Origin: Helichrysum umbraculigerum
Lineage: Eukaryota > Streptophyta > Magnoliopsida > Asterales > Asteraceae
Reading direction: 5' to 3'
DNA: 64,000 nucleotides
Assembly (NCBI GenBank): GCA_949592205.1
Contig: CATIUR010000003.1
Span: 73,746,501-73,810,500 of the forward strand
Shown here in pieces: positions 43,969 to 56,536 of this stretch. The position numbers and the translations under genes are program-made. Positions within the stretch are counted from its first letter, which is position 1; each line of letters starts with the position of its first letter. The notes below the pieces were generated by a model. That model was not told the origin of the DNA and made no database searches. It worked only from the letters and a program-made list of their open reading frames with translations.

Positions 43969-46900
43969 TTAACTCGAAGTTGGCGTGTGAGTGGAGTCTG
44001 AAAATAGATGTGGATATTTGAGTCGCATCTGGTCTTCCCGTTCCCAGGTGAATTCCGGACCATGCCGCGAATTCCACCGAACCTTGATGATTGGGATACG
44101 ACTTTGCTTAAGCTGTTTGACCTCACGGTCCATGACCTCCACTGGTGTCTCGACAAAATGAAGTTTCTCGTCGATTTGAATTTCCTCGAGCGGGATAATG
44201 AGTGTCTCGTCGGACAAGCATTTCTTTAGGTTAGAAACGTGAAATGTGCGATGCACACTACTGAGCTCTGGAGGTAGCTGCAATCGATATGCGACTGGAC
44301 CAATCCTTTCAAGGACCTCAAAAGGTCCGATGTATCTAGGGTTTAACTTCCCACGTTTACCAAAACGGATGACACCTTTCCAAGGTGATACCTTGAGCAA
44401 TACTCGATCCCCAACCTGGAACTCGAGATGCTTGCGTCTCACGTCAGCATAGCTCTTCTGACGATCACGTGCGGCCTTTAGCCGTTGTTGGATACCAACG
44501 ATTTTCTCGGTGGTTTCATGAATGATTTCAGGACCAGTGAGTTGACTATCTCCAACTTCGGTCCAACAGATAGGCGATCGGCACTTACGACCATACAGTG
44601 CCTCAAAAGGTGCAGCTCCAATACTGGTGTGGTAGCTGTTGTTGTACGAGAATTCACACAATGGCAAATGATGTTCCCAATTTGCACCGAAATCGATTAC
44701 GCATGCGCGTAACCTATCTTCCAGTGTTTAAATAGTCCTTTCACTTTGGCCATCGGTTTGTGGATGATAGGCTGTACTCATATCTAAACGAGTACCCAAT
44801 GACTTTTGCAATGATTGCCAAAAGTTAGATGTGAATCGGCTGTCTCTATCAGAGATAATTGAGATTGGAACGCCGTGTCGGGATACGATCTCCCTCAAAT
44901 AGATTCGCGTGAGACGTTCCATTTTGTCGGTTTCCTTCATGGCCAGGAAGTGGGCAGATTTGGTTAGACGATCAACTATTACCCATATAGTATCGCAACC
45001 ACTTGATGTTTTCGGGAGTTTTGTGATGAAATCCATGGAGATTTGCTCCCATTTCCATTGAGGGATTTCCGGTTGCTGGAGCAAACCGGAGGGTTTCTGA
45101 TATTCGGCTTTTAACATTAGAACATGTGAGGCATTTGCTGACGTACGTGGCAATCTCTGCTTTCATGCTCGGCCACCAGTACAGTCCCTTGATGCCATGA
45201 TACATCTTGTTCGATCCAGGATGTATAGAGTATTTGGACTTGTGAGCTTCATCCATCACAAAGTTTCGAAGATTCCCAAACTTGGGTAACCAGATTCGGT
45301 TTGCGAAGTACTTGACTCCATTGGGTTTGGTTTCAAATTGATTTTCCATATTTCGCAAGGCCTCTTCCTTGATGTTTTCAGGTTTCAATGCTTCGAGTTG
45401 AGCAGTGAGGATTTGAATGATTAGATTATTATGAATTATAATACTGAGGGCTCGGACTCGAAGAGGTTTGGTGCGCTCTTTTCGACTTAAGGCGTCGGCA
45501 ACTACATTTGCCTTGCCCGGATGATACTTGATTTCGCAGTCATAGTCGGTGAGTAACTCGACCCAACGACGTTGCCTCATATTGAGATCCTTCTGATCAA
45601 ATATGTGCTGGAGGCTCTTATGATCAGTGAAGATGGTACATTTTGTGCCATACAGATAATGTCTCCAGATTTTGAGGGCGAACACTACGGCTCCTAATTC
45701 GAGATCATGGGTTGTGTAGTTCTTCTCGTGAACTTTGAGTTGTCGGGAGGCGTAAGCTATGACTTTCTCTCGTTGCATCAATACGCAACCAAGTCCCTGA
45801 TGCGAAGCATCGCAGTATACCACGAAGTCTTCGTTACCTTCGGGTAGTGATAGGATAGGCGCACTGCAAAGCTTTTGCTTTAATAACTGAAATGCTGACT
45901 CTTGTTTATCAGTCCAATCGAACTTCTTTTCCTTCTGAGTCAGTATTGTGAGAGGTTGAGCTATTTTGGAGAAATTCTCAATGAAGCGCCGATAATAACC
46001 AGCCAGTCCTAAGAATTGGCGTACTTCTGTCGACGTTGTCGGTGCTTGCCAGCACTTGATAGCCTCGATCTTTGAGGGATCAACATGAATTCCCTGACTG
46101 TCAATCACATGACCAAGGAATTGAACAGTCCGGATCCAGAACTCACACTTGGAGAACTTAGCATATAACTCTTCGTGTCTAAGGAGTTCTAAAATGGTTT
46201 TGAGATGTTGTGCGTGCTCTTGCTCGTTGCGTGAGTAGATAAGAATATCGTCTATGAAGACAATGACAAACTTGTCAAGATATGGTTTGCACACACGGTT
46301 CATAAGATCCATGAATACTGCCGGTGCGTTAGTCAAACCAAAGGCCATAACCTGAAACTCGTAATGACCATAGCGAGTTCGGAAAGCGGTTTTCGGAATG
46401 TCTTCATCGCGAACTCGTAACTGATGATAACCCGATCGTAGATCTATTTTTGAATAAACACTTGACCCTTGGAGTTGATCGAACAGGTCATCAATACGTG
46501 GAAGTGGATAACGGTTCTTGATGGTTAATTTGTTCAACTCTCTGTAGTCGATACACATCCTGAATGAACCGTCCTTCTTTCTCACAAACAGGACCGGAGC
46601 TCCCCAGGGTGAAGAACTCGGTCTTATGAAACCCTTATCCAGAAGTTCCTGTAGCTGAATAGACAACTCCTGAAGTTCTGAAGGGGCTAAACGATATGGT
46701 GCTCGTGCCACGGGTGCTGCCCCAGGCACAAGGTCTATTGAGAACTCAACTTGCCTTGGTGGTGGAAGACCAGGTAATTCTTCAGGAAAGACTTCTGGAA
46801 AGTCTCTGACGATGGGCACATCCTCGAGTCGTTTCTCTTCCGACTTTTTCTCAATAACATGAGCGAGGATTGCCTGATAACCTTTCCTAAGGTACTTGCG

Positions 46901-48403
46901 AGTCTTCATGCAGGATATGATATTCAATCTCGTCCTACTGGTCTCCCCTTGTATGATCAAAGTACTACCAGTGACGAGAGGAATACGAACGATCTTGTCA
47001 TGACATACAACTTCAGCTCGATGCTTGGATAGCCAATCCATGCCTACTACTATGTCAAAACTTCCAATCTCGATGGGTATGAGGTTTATGGGAAAAAGTT
47101 CGTTTGCGAGGTTTAGGATGCAATTTGGTAACACACTATCGGCCTCGATCAATTTGCCATTTGCTAACTCTACAGTGTACTTAGCTTCTAAGGCAACAGG
47201 TGAAATGTCTAATAGTGGGCTAAATTCCTCAGATATAAAACTCTTATCAGCACCAGTATCAAACAAAATTGAAGCAGTTAAATTGTTGAGAAGAAACATA
47301 CCCGTGACCACATTAGGGTCTTCACGGGCGTCTCCAGCATTCAGCACAAAAGCTCTGCCCCTAGCAACGTTGTTGCTGTTACCCTTGTTCTTTAGCTTCG
47401 GACACGCATTCCTGAAGTGTCCAGTGTTTCCACACTCATAGCAGGCTCGGGGTTGGTTGTTGTTGGTGTTGGCGGTGGGGTTGGTTGCAGGTGTTCGACA
47501 GTCTTTGGTAAGATGTCCATACCTCTTGCAGTTGTTGCAGGGTGCACTACAAGGACCATCATGATGACGATTGCACTTTGAACAGTAGGGTTTATTTCCA
47601 GTGTACCCTTTTCTCTCACCAGAACCTGATGTGTCATTCTTGACAATCTCAGTCTTTTTAAAGGTCTGCTGGTTCTGATTTCCAGACCATTTCCTCTTAT
47701 TAATGTTCCCAGAAGATGAGACAGGGTTTCCTTGGCTCTCTTGCATAGCCATGAGCTCATGAGCTAAACGAATTGCTCCCTGAATGGTGGTTTTGCCGGA
47801 AGAAGCGACGTTCCCCCGGACAAGTTCCGGAAGACCGCGAATGTACCTCTTGACCTTGTCGGTCTCAGTGCTTACTAAGGCTGGGCGGAGGGTTGCCAGT
47901 TGTTGAAACCTAGTGGTATAACCAACAATGTCGGTTCCTTGAACCTTAAGATGCCAGAACTCCTCATCTAGCTTCTCGAGTTCTTCAGATGGGCAATACT
48001 CCTCTGTGAGCATTTTCTTCAGATCTTCCCAGGGAAGTAGATAGGCGGTATCTATACCCACAGACTGGGTATACGAGTTCCACCAGGTGAGTGCACCGTC
48101 AGCAAGGGTGCATGTGGAAAACTGAACTCTATCCCCTTCCGCACATTTGCTAATGCGAAAGACGGATTCCATCTTCTCAACCCATCTGATTAGGCCGATG
48201 GCTCCTTCAGTTCCTTTAAAGCTCAGGGGTTTGCAGTTTTGGAAATCCTTGTAGGAACAAGGCTTGGTAGTGGGAGGGGTATTGGCAGTACCACTATTCC
48301 TTTCGGGGGTCTCTGACGAATGTCGCGCCAAGGCTTCAGTCACAGCCTGAGAGATGATAGATGCCATCTGGGCATCAGTGTAAGTCCTTGACTTTGGCGG
48401 CAT
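43969..48403 (-). pseudogene. C Gag-Pol polyprotein with one frameshift and one nonsense codon
   Basis: The ATG of MPPK is at 48403; the frame also opens 26 codons further upstream, but MPPK matches F. Domains run as in F: Gag with two CX2CX4HX4C knuckles, DTGAD protease, RT with FIDD, RNase H, integrase, chromodomain. A probable one-base insertion near 45106-45116 shifts the frame just after the integrase zinc finger. A TAA at 44728-44730 stands where F has a Gln codon (CAA to TAA). The RT also has VMAFGL where F and most relatives have VMPFGL. The rest is open, so the copy is recently dead, or would yield Gag, protease, RT and RNase H without a working integrase. Confidence 0.92.
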
Positions 48404-49095
48404 GATTTTCCTGAGAATAGAATGATAGGGTTCGTGAGAGATTGTCCATAAATGATGATTATCATAGATGTACATATACAAATGCGGTAATATACAACAT
48501 CACAATATGACAATCAACATTATAGAACAATCAAGAGGAGTTGAATAACCATCTCTACTGACTAGCAACTACGTGCTAACTAGTCTGGTTATTTGAATTG
48601 TTTTGAGTTGGGTATGGTCTCGCTCGAAGTGACTCGGTGGTCCTCCTAGCTACCTATGAGTTTCGTGATTACAAGAGATGTTGTCGAGAGCGGGATGAAA
48701 TAGAAGATGTTTCGGTGGGTGTGTGTTGCCATCTCTATGACAAAGTGTTTGAATATGTGAGTGTCTATATATATAATATATAATAGACTAGCGTACTGTG
48801 CTTGATCGATGACTAACTATGTATATATACTTATATCACATAATAGTCTTATGAGTGTCTAGCACAAACAATTATGAGTCCCGGTTTCTCTCGAGGTCAG
48901 AGTCAACTAATGTATTCCTATTCCAGCATAACCATTTCAAGCCTTACATCATCTTTATTTAATTGTACATAGTTGATCAAGCTATGTTAAATTAAACTTG
49001 TATGACGTAACTCTTGAACCAATCACACTTAACAGCAAATACTGCCTAACGGTCATAGTCTAGGCCCACTAATGCAACCTAGTTCACTATAACCT
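48404..49095 (-). other. C leader
   Basis: About 0.7 kb between primer site and gag, no ORF of note; the half next to the primer site resembles the F leader. A TCATTCTATTCTCAG stretch ends seven bases before the gag ATG and looks like a splice acceptor. Confidence 0.6.
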
Positions 49096-49113
49096 TAGGC
49101 TCTGATACCAATC
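49096..49113 (-). promoter_or_regulatory. C primer binding site (tRNA-iMet type)
   Basis: On the minus strand, GATTGGTATCAGAGCCTAAG directly follows the 5' LTR end. Confidence 0.9.
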
Positions 49114-51808
49114 TGTAGCACCCCCAGATTTACTGTTCGCGGAAGCATACTTTGGGTGTTACTAATCAATACACAAAGCACATAGATACATAATGAACGA
49201 CCACTACATGCGTCGTTTTACAAATACATTGATTAACGTAAAAGTCTACATATGTTTTACAAAAGACGAGTTCGCATAGATATTTGAGAGATTCTAATAC
49301 ATATCTAATTTTAGCAAAATATAGAAATGCAGGGAAATCTCTTGATGTTTATATGATTGCATGCGACTCGAGCTACAGTATCCTGATGGGCAGTCCAACT
49401 TACTGCTGAGTACCTGAGATAACATGCTAAAAGGTCAGCTATAAAGCTGGTGAGCTCACAGGTTTGATATGCTAATATATGATTTGTGAACCGCAAGATT
49501 TAATGATTCGATTTACAAAGCATGTAAATAATTGGAGAATGAGTATCACATGAATATTTGTAATTAAACAAATAAGTAAAGATTGATACAACTAGCATGA
49601 GCACATAGTCTGAGCTTAACTGAGGGGTCAGGATCACTATCAAGTGCCTGATCGAGGGTGCCTCTATGCGTATGCCTAATCAACATACGTTTGAACAAAT
49701 GATAATGCGTCCGTTTGACAGGTTAGTGCTTGCTAACTCGGACGGGGATTGTCAATCCCATATGGTACCATACACTAACATTCACGCTAAATCATATTAA
49801 CAAAACTATGCTTCAGAGGACTTTGATTGATTAGATGAAAACAACTCATGCAGCATACGTGATAATTTGATACTTGCGTTCACATGTAAAACAAAACGAG
49901 CATGTATCTCACCCCTAGGTAAAAGCATTTAAAATAGGGGCTATGAGACTCACCTGAGCCTGATGAATTGTTAGCCAACAATTATAATGATTCACAATGA
50001 TTTGATGTCGTTACAACGACTGAACCTGCAGGGCGTCTTAGACGCGCAAGGTTTTGATAATGATTAGATATTGAACCTGCCGGGCGTATTAAACGCGCAA
50101 GGTTTTAAAATGATTAGATGTCTTATCATATCATCTATGCTAGTTGTTCATCCAACTAGTAATGTCCAAATGATTTGGTTTAACTGATTAGATTTGAGTT
50201 TTTGAAAGATGTGTACGGCCCGTTGGTGAGTTTTTGGTAATAATAATCTCAACTATTATTATTATACTTTGATTGTTGTATCGTATTTAAATTGTTATAG
50301 TTAAAACTGCTAGTTATAGGTTTCTGCCGAAAGTTATGGTTTCTGCCGAATAGTTTCTACCGAAGGTTAAGGTTTCTGCCGAAGGTTATAGTTTCTGCCG
50401 AAGGTTATAGTTTCTGCCGAAGGTTATAGTTTCTGCCGAAGGTTATAGTTTCTGCCGAAGGTTATAGTTTCTGCCGAAGGTTATAGTTTCTGCCGAAGGT
50501 TATAGTTTCTAGATTTTTAACTCGATGAATACTCTATTTAACCAACTTCTAGACCGATTCAAGTCTAACCAAAAATCACACCTATTCACCTAAGAATCTA
50601 GTGTAAATCTGCACTTTATGGAGATTTTATAAGATCATTTACTATTTTTAACAAAAATAAACATGAGGAGTGGTCGGATCGGGTTCGATTATGAGTTCAG
50701 TCCAAAGACTCACGTTTTTCACCATGATCCGTGAGGATCTGGTCCGAGAGCCAAAAATGAAAGTTGTAGCTGGTATCTTAGTGAACATTTTTCGTTTAGA
50801 TGTCGAGAGTTGGTTCTTCCTAGTTTTCAAGATATAGACATTTTTGTGGGCTGTTTTTACGAAGACAGAAACTGTTACCATTTTTGAGTTTGTAAAAACG
50901 AGTTTTAAGTTTTGATTTGGACATTTTATAGTTTGATGAGCTACAAAACAAGTAAATAAATGTATTAAAGTAGTTTTAAGGTGTCGTTAACTTACAAGTG
51001 TCGGTTTTGAAAACCGAAAAGATAGGGTCGTAGAGGATCGCGTGGTGCTCGTTTAGCTCCTAGCCGTTTTGCAAATAGAGGTGTTTTGATGTTAGTTCTT
51101 GGTGGTTTAAGGTGGCGGTTTTGGTTGTTTAGAGAGAGAGAGAGAGAGACGAGTTAGGGAGAGAGGTGGTGAAAGAGTGAAGGAACAAATTGATGCAATA
51201 ATGTATGTAGGTATGTGTTAGTCAAAAGCATGATCCACAAAATGTGGATCATGTTTGGCCTGATTTTTCTTAAGGTCAAAGGGGGTGGATTTTTGTTACA
51301 TTTTGTCTCCAATTATTGATGTTATACCCGTATTTGTTTACCCGATCGTTTAAACGTATAATTTAGACGTTATATATCATACGTATGTTTTTAAATAACG
51401 AATGAACTTTAGATATTTGAGTTGAAGTATTTTATCAAAATACTTATTAATGTGTTATAAAATATAACTTTAATTTATTTCGATTGTTGCATGCGTTTCA
51501 CGTATTTTTGGTCGCGTAGACGTTATTTATACAATATGAAATACTTTTGAAATATTATCGAAATAATGTGTAATAAATAATGAGTTGTATAAAAATTCTA
51601 TATTACTTAATACTTGTTTTCACCAACGCCGTATAGATAAATCGGAATTCGGTCGATTAAAAATGCACGATTAAATATAATCGCGTACTGATATATATTC
51701 AACAATATATATATTGATACATACAATTAGCCTAATACATAGAACTAATTACACGTATTTCATAATGATTAGGAACTAATTTCTAGTCCTAATTTGACGG
51801 GTGTCACA
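49114..51808 (-). repeat. C 5' LTR (2695 bp)
   Basis: Same length as the other LTR, about five substitutions by eye. Array at 50318-50510. Confidence 0.92.
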
Positions 51809-51813
51809 TTAGG

Positions 51814-52674
51814 TACGAGTACCTAATACTAGTAAGTGGCAATGATCCAGGGTCGTTCCTCACGATGGTAGAATTGAAGCAGAGCTCATTCGGATAACTT
51901 AGTAATTAAGCTGGGGTTTTAGATAGTTGGATAGATTTTGAATTTGGTTTTCTAATATATATTAAACTAATAAAGCATAAAAATAAAATGGAACCATTTA
52001 TGTAATACTCAAGGATAACGGAGATGTGGTTCACCATGATTTGGGAATAGTACATTACTGGGATTATGTTCATTATAAAGATACATGAAGACACATTTAA
52101 CTAACAGACAAGCAAACTATAAGAGTAAACACTAGGACCCTACTTCTTTAGATTGATTTTAAATTCGTATGTCACTGAATACCTAGGCTATCGTGATTCT
52201 GATCAGAACTTGCTGCTCAAACCCCCACACTGTCCGATAAGGACTAGTGACCCATGAGGGTGCAAGAATAAGGTAAAAAACTGCCATTATGGTTATTATG
52301 ACATTTATTAACACCTAAGCCTAAATGTTATTATCTAATTGTGTACTGATTATTAACTTTATATTCTAAACTATCAGATTTGAGTCTAGGGTTTTAGGCA
52401 TCCTGAACCACTGTTGGGCTTAGCCTTCTTTTCTTGACTCATTATGTTATGTTTTTAAAGCACAAATACTTCTGTCATGATCCAGACTCTCCTTTGCGAT
52501 CAGTCATTCATCCCTAGGTACGGTTGGCAGTGTACAATAATGTTAAATTTTTCCACAGCTCTCTAACCCTAGGTATACTCGTGGTGTACAAAGTATTTTT
52601 ACAACTTTCTAACCAAATGTAGACTCACGGTGTAAAATACTGTAGTATTTCCAAAACTATGTAACCATAGGTAT
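51814..52674 (-). repeat. H: Athila LTR fragment, middle part
   Basis: Continues H after element C. On the minus strand it is collinear with the U5/R part of the Athila LTR of element I (for example the block around 54480-54650), including repeated notes such as GGTGTACAAAGTA. It is cut at 52674 by element I, whose left duplication would be GGTAT (52670-52674). Confidence 0.7.
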
Positions 52675-55046
52675 TGATGTGACTCAAATAGTCATGTTTT
52701 TAAGGGCAATATTCCGCACTTTTTGGACGTAACTTTAGTGAAAACATTCCAAAATGATCATTATTTACTAAAATTCACTAAAGTGGTATAAATATAGGCG
52801 TTGCTGCAAAAATCACCTAAAACGTCCAAATAACAAGCAACTCAGGACGAATAAACGTGCACAAAATCCTCCGGCCTCATTTACCTTATATAGATCACAT
52901 TATAACTTTATCATATGATAAAACAGGTAAAATCGAGACGGGAAAATCAAGAATCATGCAAATCGGATAAAGAACGGAGAAGACTGAGCGGTATCAGACC
53001 CTATAAAGTCATTTCGGCTATGCTTGATCTATACACATCCAATTTCAGTGAAGTTGGCATCAATAGAAGCGTAACGGAATTACGAAGACACAGGCGAAAG
53101 AATCAGGTCAAACGGGCGCATAACGAAGGAGATACGTGCGTTTTAAGCAACGAACGAAATCAGACGGACACCGTATACGGCCTTGGCAACCTTATACGGC
53201 CTACCTAAGACCGTATACGGCCTCATACACACCGTATACGGCCCCACCAAGGCCGTATACAGCCCCCCTGCCCCCGCATCATGCTTCGTTTGCTTGTACG
53301 TGCTGTTTCGCGAGTTGTACGACTGATTTTTGAGCTTTGCCTATAAATAGGGGGTCACCCCTCCTCATTCTACACACCTTAACACATTCACACACTCTCA
53401 CATTTCTCTCATTTTCATTTCTCTCATTTTCTTTCACTTTCTCTCTCTAACTGTCTCTCTCTATCACTACTCTTAGGAGTTAGAGGAGAAAGGTTAGGGT
53501 TGAGCTTACGGTTCGAGTCTAGAGGAAGGTTTAGCTTGGTAATCTTGTTGTAACGAGTTTTTCAAGTTCAGACTATTTGTAATCCTCAGTATTACGCTGC
53601 TGTATTTCCGGTGATATCTAAACTTTACTTACTGTTATAATGCTTGTGCTTTATGTTATTTCAGTTTGTATTCTGCATATTGCCATGTTTATAGAGTAGT
53701 TTAATATTGTGATTGTTGAAATGTAGATATTAGGAGTAGGGATGATGTTAAATTAATATTTCATTTATACGATTGGAAATTGTTATGCTGTGTATCTGGT
53801 TAAGCTTATCCTGAATATAGATCTAGCCTCTTATCACCCTTTCCAGACTTTCACGTGACTGTTGCCCTAGGATAGGATCTGATCAACCCTAATACTATGA
53901 ATATACAGTTATCTCCAGTTACAGTATGAAACTATGAACTTTCCTTTAAAAGGCACGGTACTTCGTATAGCGTTGGAAACACCTCGTGTGGAGTACAAAT
54001 ACGTGGAAGCTAAGGAAATGCCATGGATTGTTTCATCGTGAATTACCTAGAAGTGACCCTTCTAGAACTGTGGTCTAGGAATCAAAGTTGTGGAAATGCT
54101 TGTTGCACTGTACACCGTTAGTACACCTAAGATCTAGAACACTGTGGAAATGCTTAAATGCCCAGTACACCGTCAGTACATCTAGGGTTTGGAACACTGT
54201 GGAAATGCCTAATTGCCCTGTACACTGTGATTATTCCTAGGGATGAACGCCTGACTGTAAAGGAGGGTCTATATTTACGATGGTTAAGTAGGTGCTTCAA
54301 TAGAAACAATACAGGGTAGTGTCAATCATATACCTAGACATGCAAAACCCTAATCACACCAATAGTTTAACATACACAGGATACAATCAGTATTTGCTAT
54401 AATAAAAGTAAATAGACGATTAGGTGTTAAGAAAGGTCAGTAAATACAATTGAGGTCTGTTGCCTTATGCCTGATCCCTACAACATTTAGGGTGACTTTG
54501 TCTTAGTTAAGCAAAGGCTCAGGAGGGTTTGAAAACAGCCTGATCTGATCAGAATCATGATAACCTAGGATTCCAGTGACATATGTTTCTAGGGTTTCAC
54601 CTGAACGTAGGGTCCTAGTGTTTACACCAAAAATTTGTTTACTCTTTATCTGGTAAATCTCCAATCAATTTTATAATGAACATCATCCCGAAACCCTAAT
54701 TATCCAAGTTTCAGCAATCACATCTCTACCTGTCTGCTTATTCCCTATCTCTTATCTCTGTTATTTACTTTACTGCACTTAGGAAAATTAGAAAACCAAA
54801 TCAATCCAAAATCTATCTACCTACCCCCATCCTAATTGCGACCATAATCTTTAGTGACCCGCTTTATTTCAATTCGCTCCGATTTAAGAACGACCTCGAG
54901 TTATACTTACTGCTTGCTCCCAAGGTAGGTAGTACTTATAGTTTGAGCCCCAGCTCATATAAATTTAAAACTCACTGTCCGCCGCTTCTATTGCTGTTGG
55001 AACAACGACCGGAGTCAAATCAGACCGACCGATAGGAGTCGCGACA
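52675..55046 (+). repeat. I 5' LTR (2372 bp)
   Basis: Starts TGATGTGACTC, ends GTCGCGACA before the primer site. U3 carries the five-palindrome array (53171-53262) and TATAAATAG at 53342-53350. A CT-rich leader follows (53395-53465). A diverged repeat with GTACACCGT(T/C)AGTACA lies at 54100-54235. Confidence 0.92.
53171..53350 (+). promoter_or_regulatory. I 5' LTR promoter: phased palindrome array and TATA box
   Basis: CCGTATACGG or a one-base variant starts at 53171, 53190, 53211, 53232 and 53253 (steps 19, 21, 21, 21). The TATA box begins at 53342, 89 bp after the last start. Two of the five sites have a mismatch. Confidence 0.8.
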
Positions 55047-55071
55047 AGTTTTTGACGCCGCTGCCGGGGAT
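55047..55071 (+). promoter_or_regulatory. I primer binding site (tRNA-Asp type)
   Basis: AGTTT, then TTGACGCCGCTGCCGGGGA. It matches the plant tRNA-Asp 3' end except for one or two bases. Confidence 0.82.
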
Positions 55072-55201
55072 CGTAGAGCGTTACGATTTGAAGCCGCCTT
55101 AGATATTCTAGCTTTTAGGAGATCCTTTCCAATTAGGTTTTCTCAAACTTAGTTGGTAGTTATTTGCTTTCTTTAGAATAATTTAGATAGTTCAATTAAA
55201 A

Positions 55202-56536
55202 ATGAAAAATACAAAAACATCTTTCTATGATTCATTTCCGTCTAGCCCCATTTCTTCACTCGCCCTCAAGACGTCCGAAGAAATGATGGCCATGGATGAC
55301 GCTGAGTTCTTCGCCTGCTTAGAACAAGAGTTGGAATCTGACATCTACTCTTCATCTTTATCCTCTTCCGAAGTTATCTCCGCTAATTCAGACAATGAAT
55401 CTAGAACCATAGGGCAATTCTTAGACCTTGACTTAGGAACCCATGATTCTCATCAGAAGATCTCAACTTCTGCATCTAGCATTCTAAGCTATCAGGTTAT
55501 ACCTGCTCCTGAGATTTCATATTCCTTAGAAAACTTCTTTCAATTCCCTGCTTCATCTGGTTTTGTTGAGAGTAATTCTGAACATTTTCAACCCTTTCGT
55601 TTTCCACCCATTGAAGAACATCTTCCACCCTGGGATGAAGAAGTTTACGAATACCCTCCAAAATCACCTATCTTTTTGAACCTTGTACCCGAACCTGAGT
55701 ACACCATCTATCGTGTTGTTGATAGGACTTTACCAATCAAACCTGAAGAAAATATCCGCTACGTAGGTAACTCTTTTGATCCTGATAAGAGATTGGATGT
55801 TTGTCGGGCATTTGCCAGACAACTAAAAACGTCTGACTTTCCTTTTTCAGTTGAACAAAGAGAAGTCGCTCGTAGGATAAAGAAACAGGTTGGTATTCTC
55901 CACCATCTTCCAAATCAAAAGGAGGAAGGTATCTTCACACATTATCGAGAGCAAGAACTAAAGCTTAAATCAGAAATAGACCTACTAATGGACCTATTCG
56001 CCTGCACCGATTATCAACCGGTTTCCCAAACCCTAATTAATCGTTATGTTGCGACTATGATTTATGAGCTTGAGTTCTGGATCAGCAAAGATCCCGCTAT
56101 ATCTCTCGTCATTTCTGATAAAATTCCATTTTTCGTTGACCCCGCTACTTATATGATCAACAAGTTGTTAGAGATATTCCCTGGAGCCACTAACGATAAC
56201 ATGGAAGCTGCTTTCTTTGCTGGAAGGAAGGATATTAACGTCTCACTCACTTTGTTATTTGCTCAGTCAAAATTTCCTTTCACTGTTTCACAAACGTCTT
56301 TAATCGAAGAAATCACGGAGTCAGTTCACACTACCACCGGAAAGCCCGATTCGAGAAAAGAATGGAAATTTCAACAAACCCTAGGAATGCTTCTTCATGA
56401 CTTAAATCATATAGATGACGGATCACGAAACGGAATTTCAAACCCTAAGAAAGTTAGAAAGGAATTTAATAAGTTTATTGACAATCTTCTAGATTTAGGC
56501 AAAAAGGAACGTATGTTTCTCACTGAACACGAATGA
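55202..56536 (+). CDS. I ORF1 in gag position, unknown (444 aa)
   Basis: Starts 155 nt after the LTR end, where gag begins in A2, and is fully open. The N-terminal 160 residues are Ser-rich and acidic. A Pro-rich stretch near 150-175 follows (PPWDEE, YPPKSP). The second half (about 180-444) looks globular and helical, with basic and hydrophobic alternation. I see none of the Athila capsid motifs found in A2, no zinc knuckle and no protease motif. It is therefore either a strongly diverged Gag or a protein that replaced Gag. The open frame in an element whose LTRs differ by about 2% is notable, because the other ORF of this copy is broken. No function can be assigned from the sequence. Confidence 0.6.
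   Translation: MKNTKTSFYDSFPSSPISSLALKTSEEMMAMDDAEFFACLEQELESDIYSSSLSSSEVISANSDNESRTIGQFLDLDLGTHDSHQKISTSASSILSYQVIPAPEISYSLENFFQFPASSGFVESNSEHFQPFRFPPIEEHLPPWDEEVYEYPPKSPIFLNLVPEPEYTIYRVVDRTLPIKPEENIRYVGNSFDPDKRLDVCRAFARQLKTSDFPFSVEQREVARRIKKQVGILHHLPNQKEEGIFTHYREQELKLKSEIDLLMDLFACTDYQPVSQTLINRYVATMIYELEFWISKDPAISLVISDKIPFFVDPATYMINKLLEIFPGATNDNMEAAFFAGRKDINVSLTLLFAQSKFPFTVSQTSLIEEITESVHTTTGKPDSRKEWKFQQTLGMLLHDLNHIDDGSRNGISNPKKVRKEFNKFIDNLLDLGKKERMFLTEHE

Larger units (their letters stand above)
41240..51808 (-). mobile_element. C: young Tekay-type chromovirus, lightly damaged
   Basis: It spans 10,569 bp with two 2695-bp LTRs (41240-43934 and 49114-51808) and the duplication TTAGG (41235-41239, 51809-51813). 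About five LTR differences were seen by eye. Same order as F, without the extra ORF. Gag-Pol has one frameshift and one nonsense codon. Confidence 0.93.
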
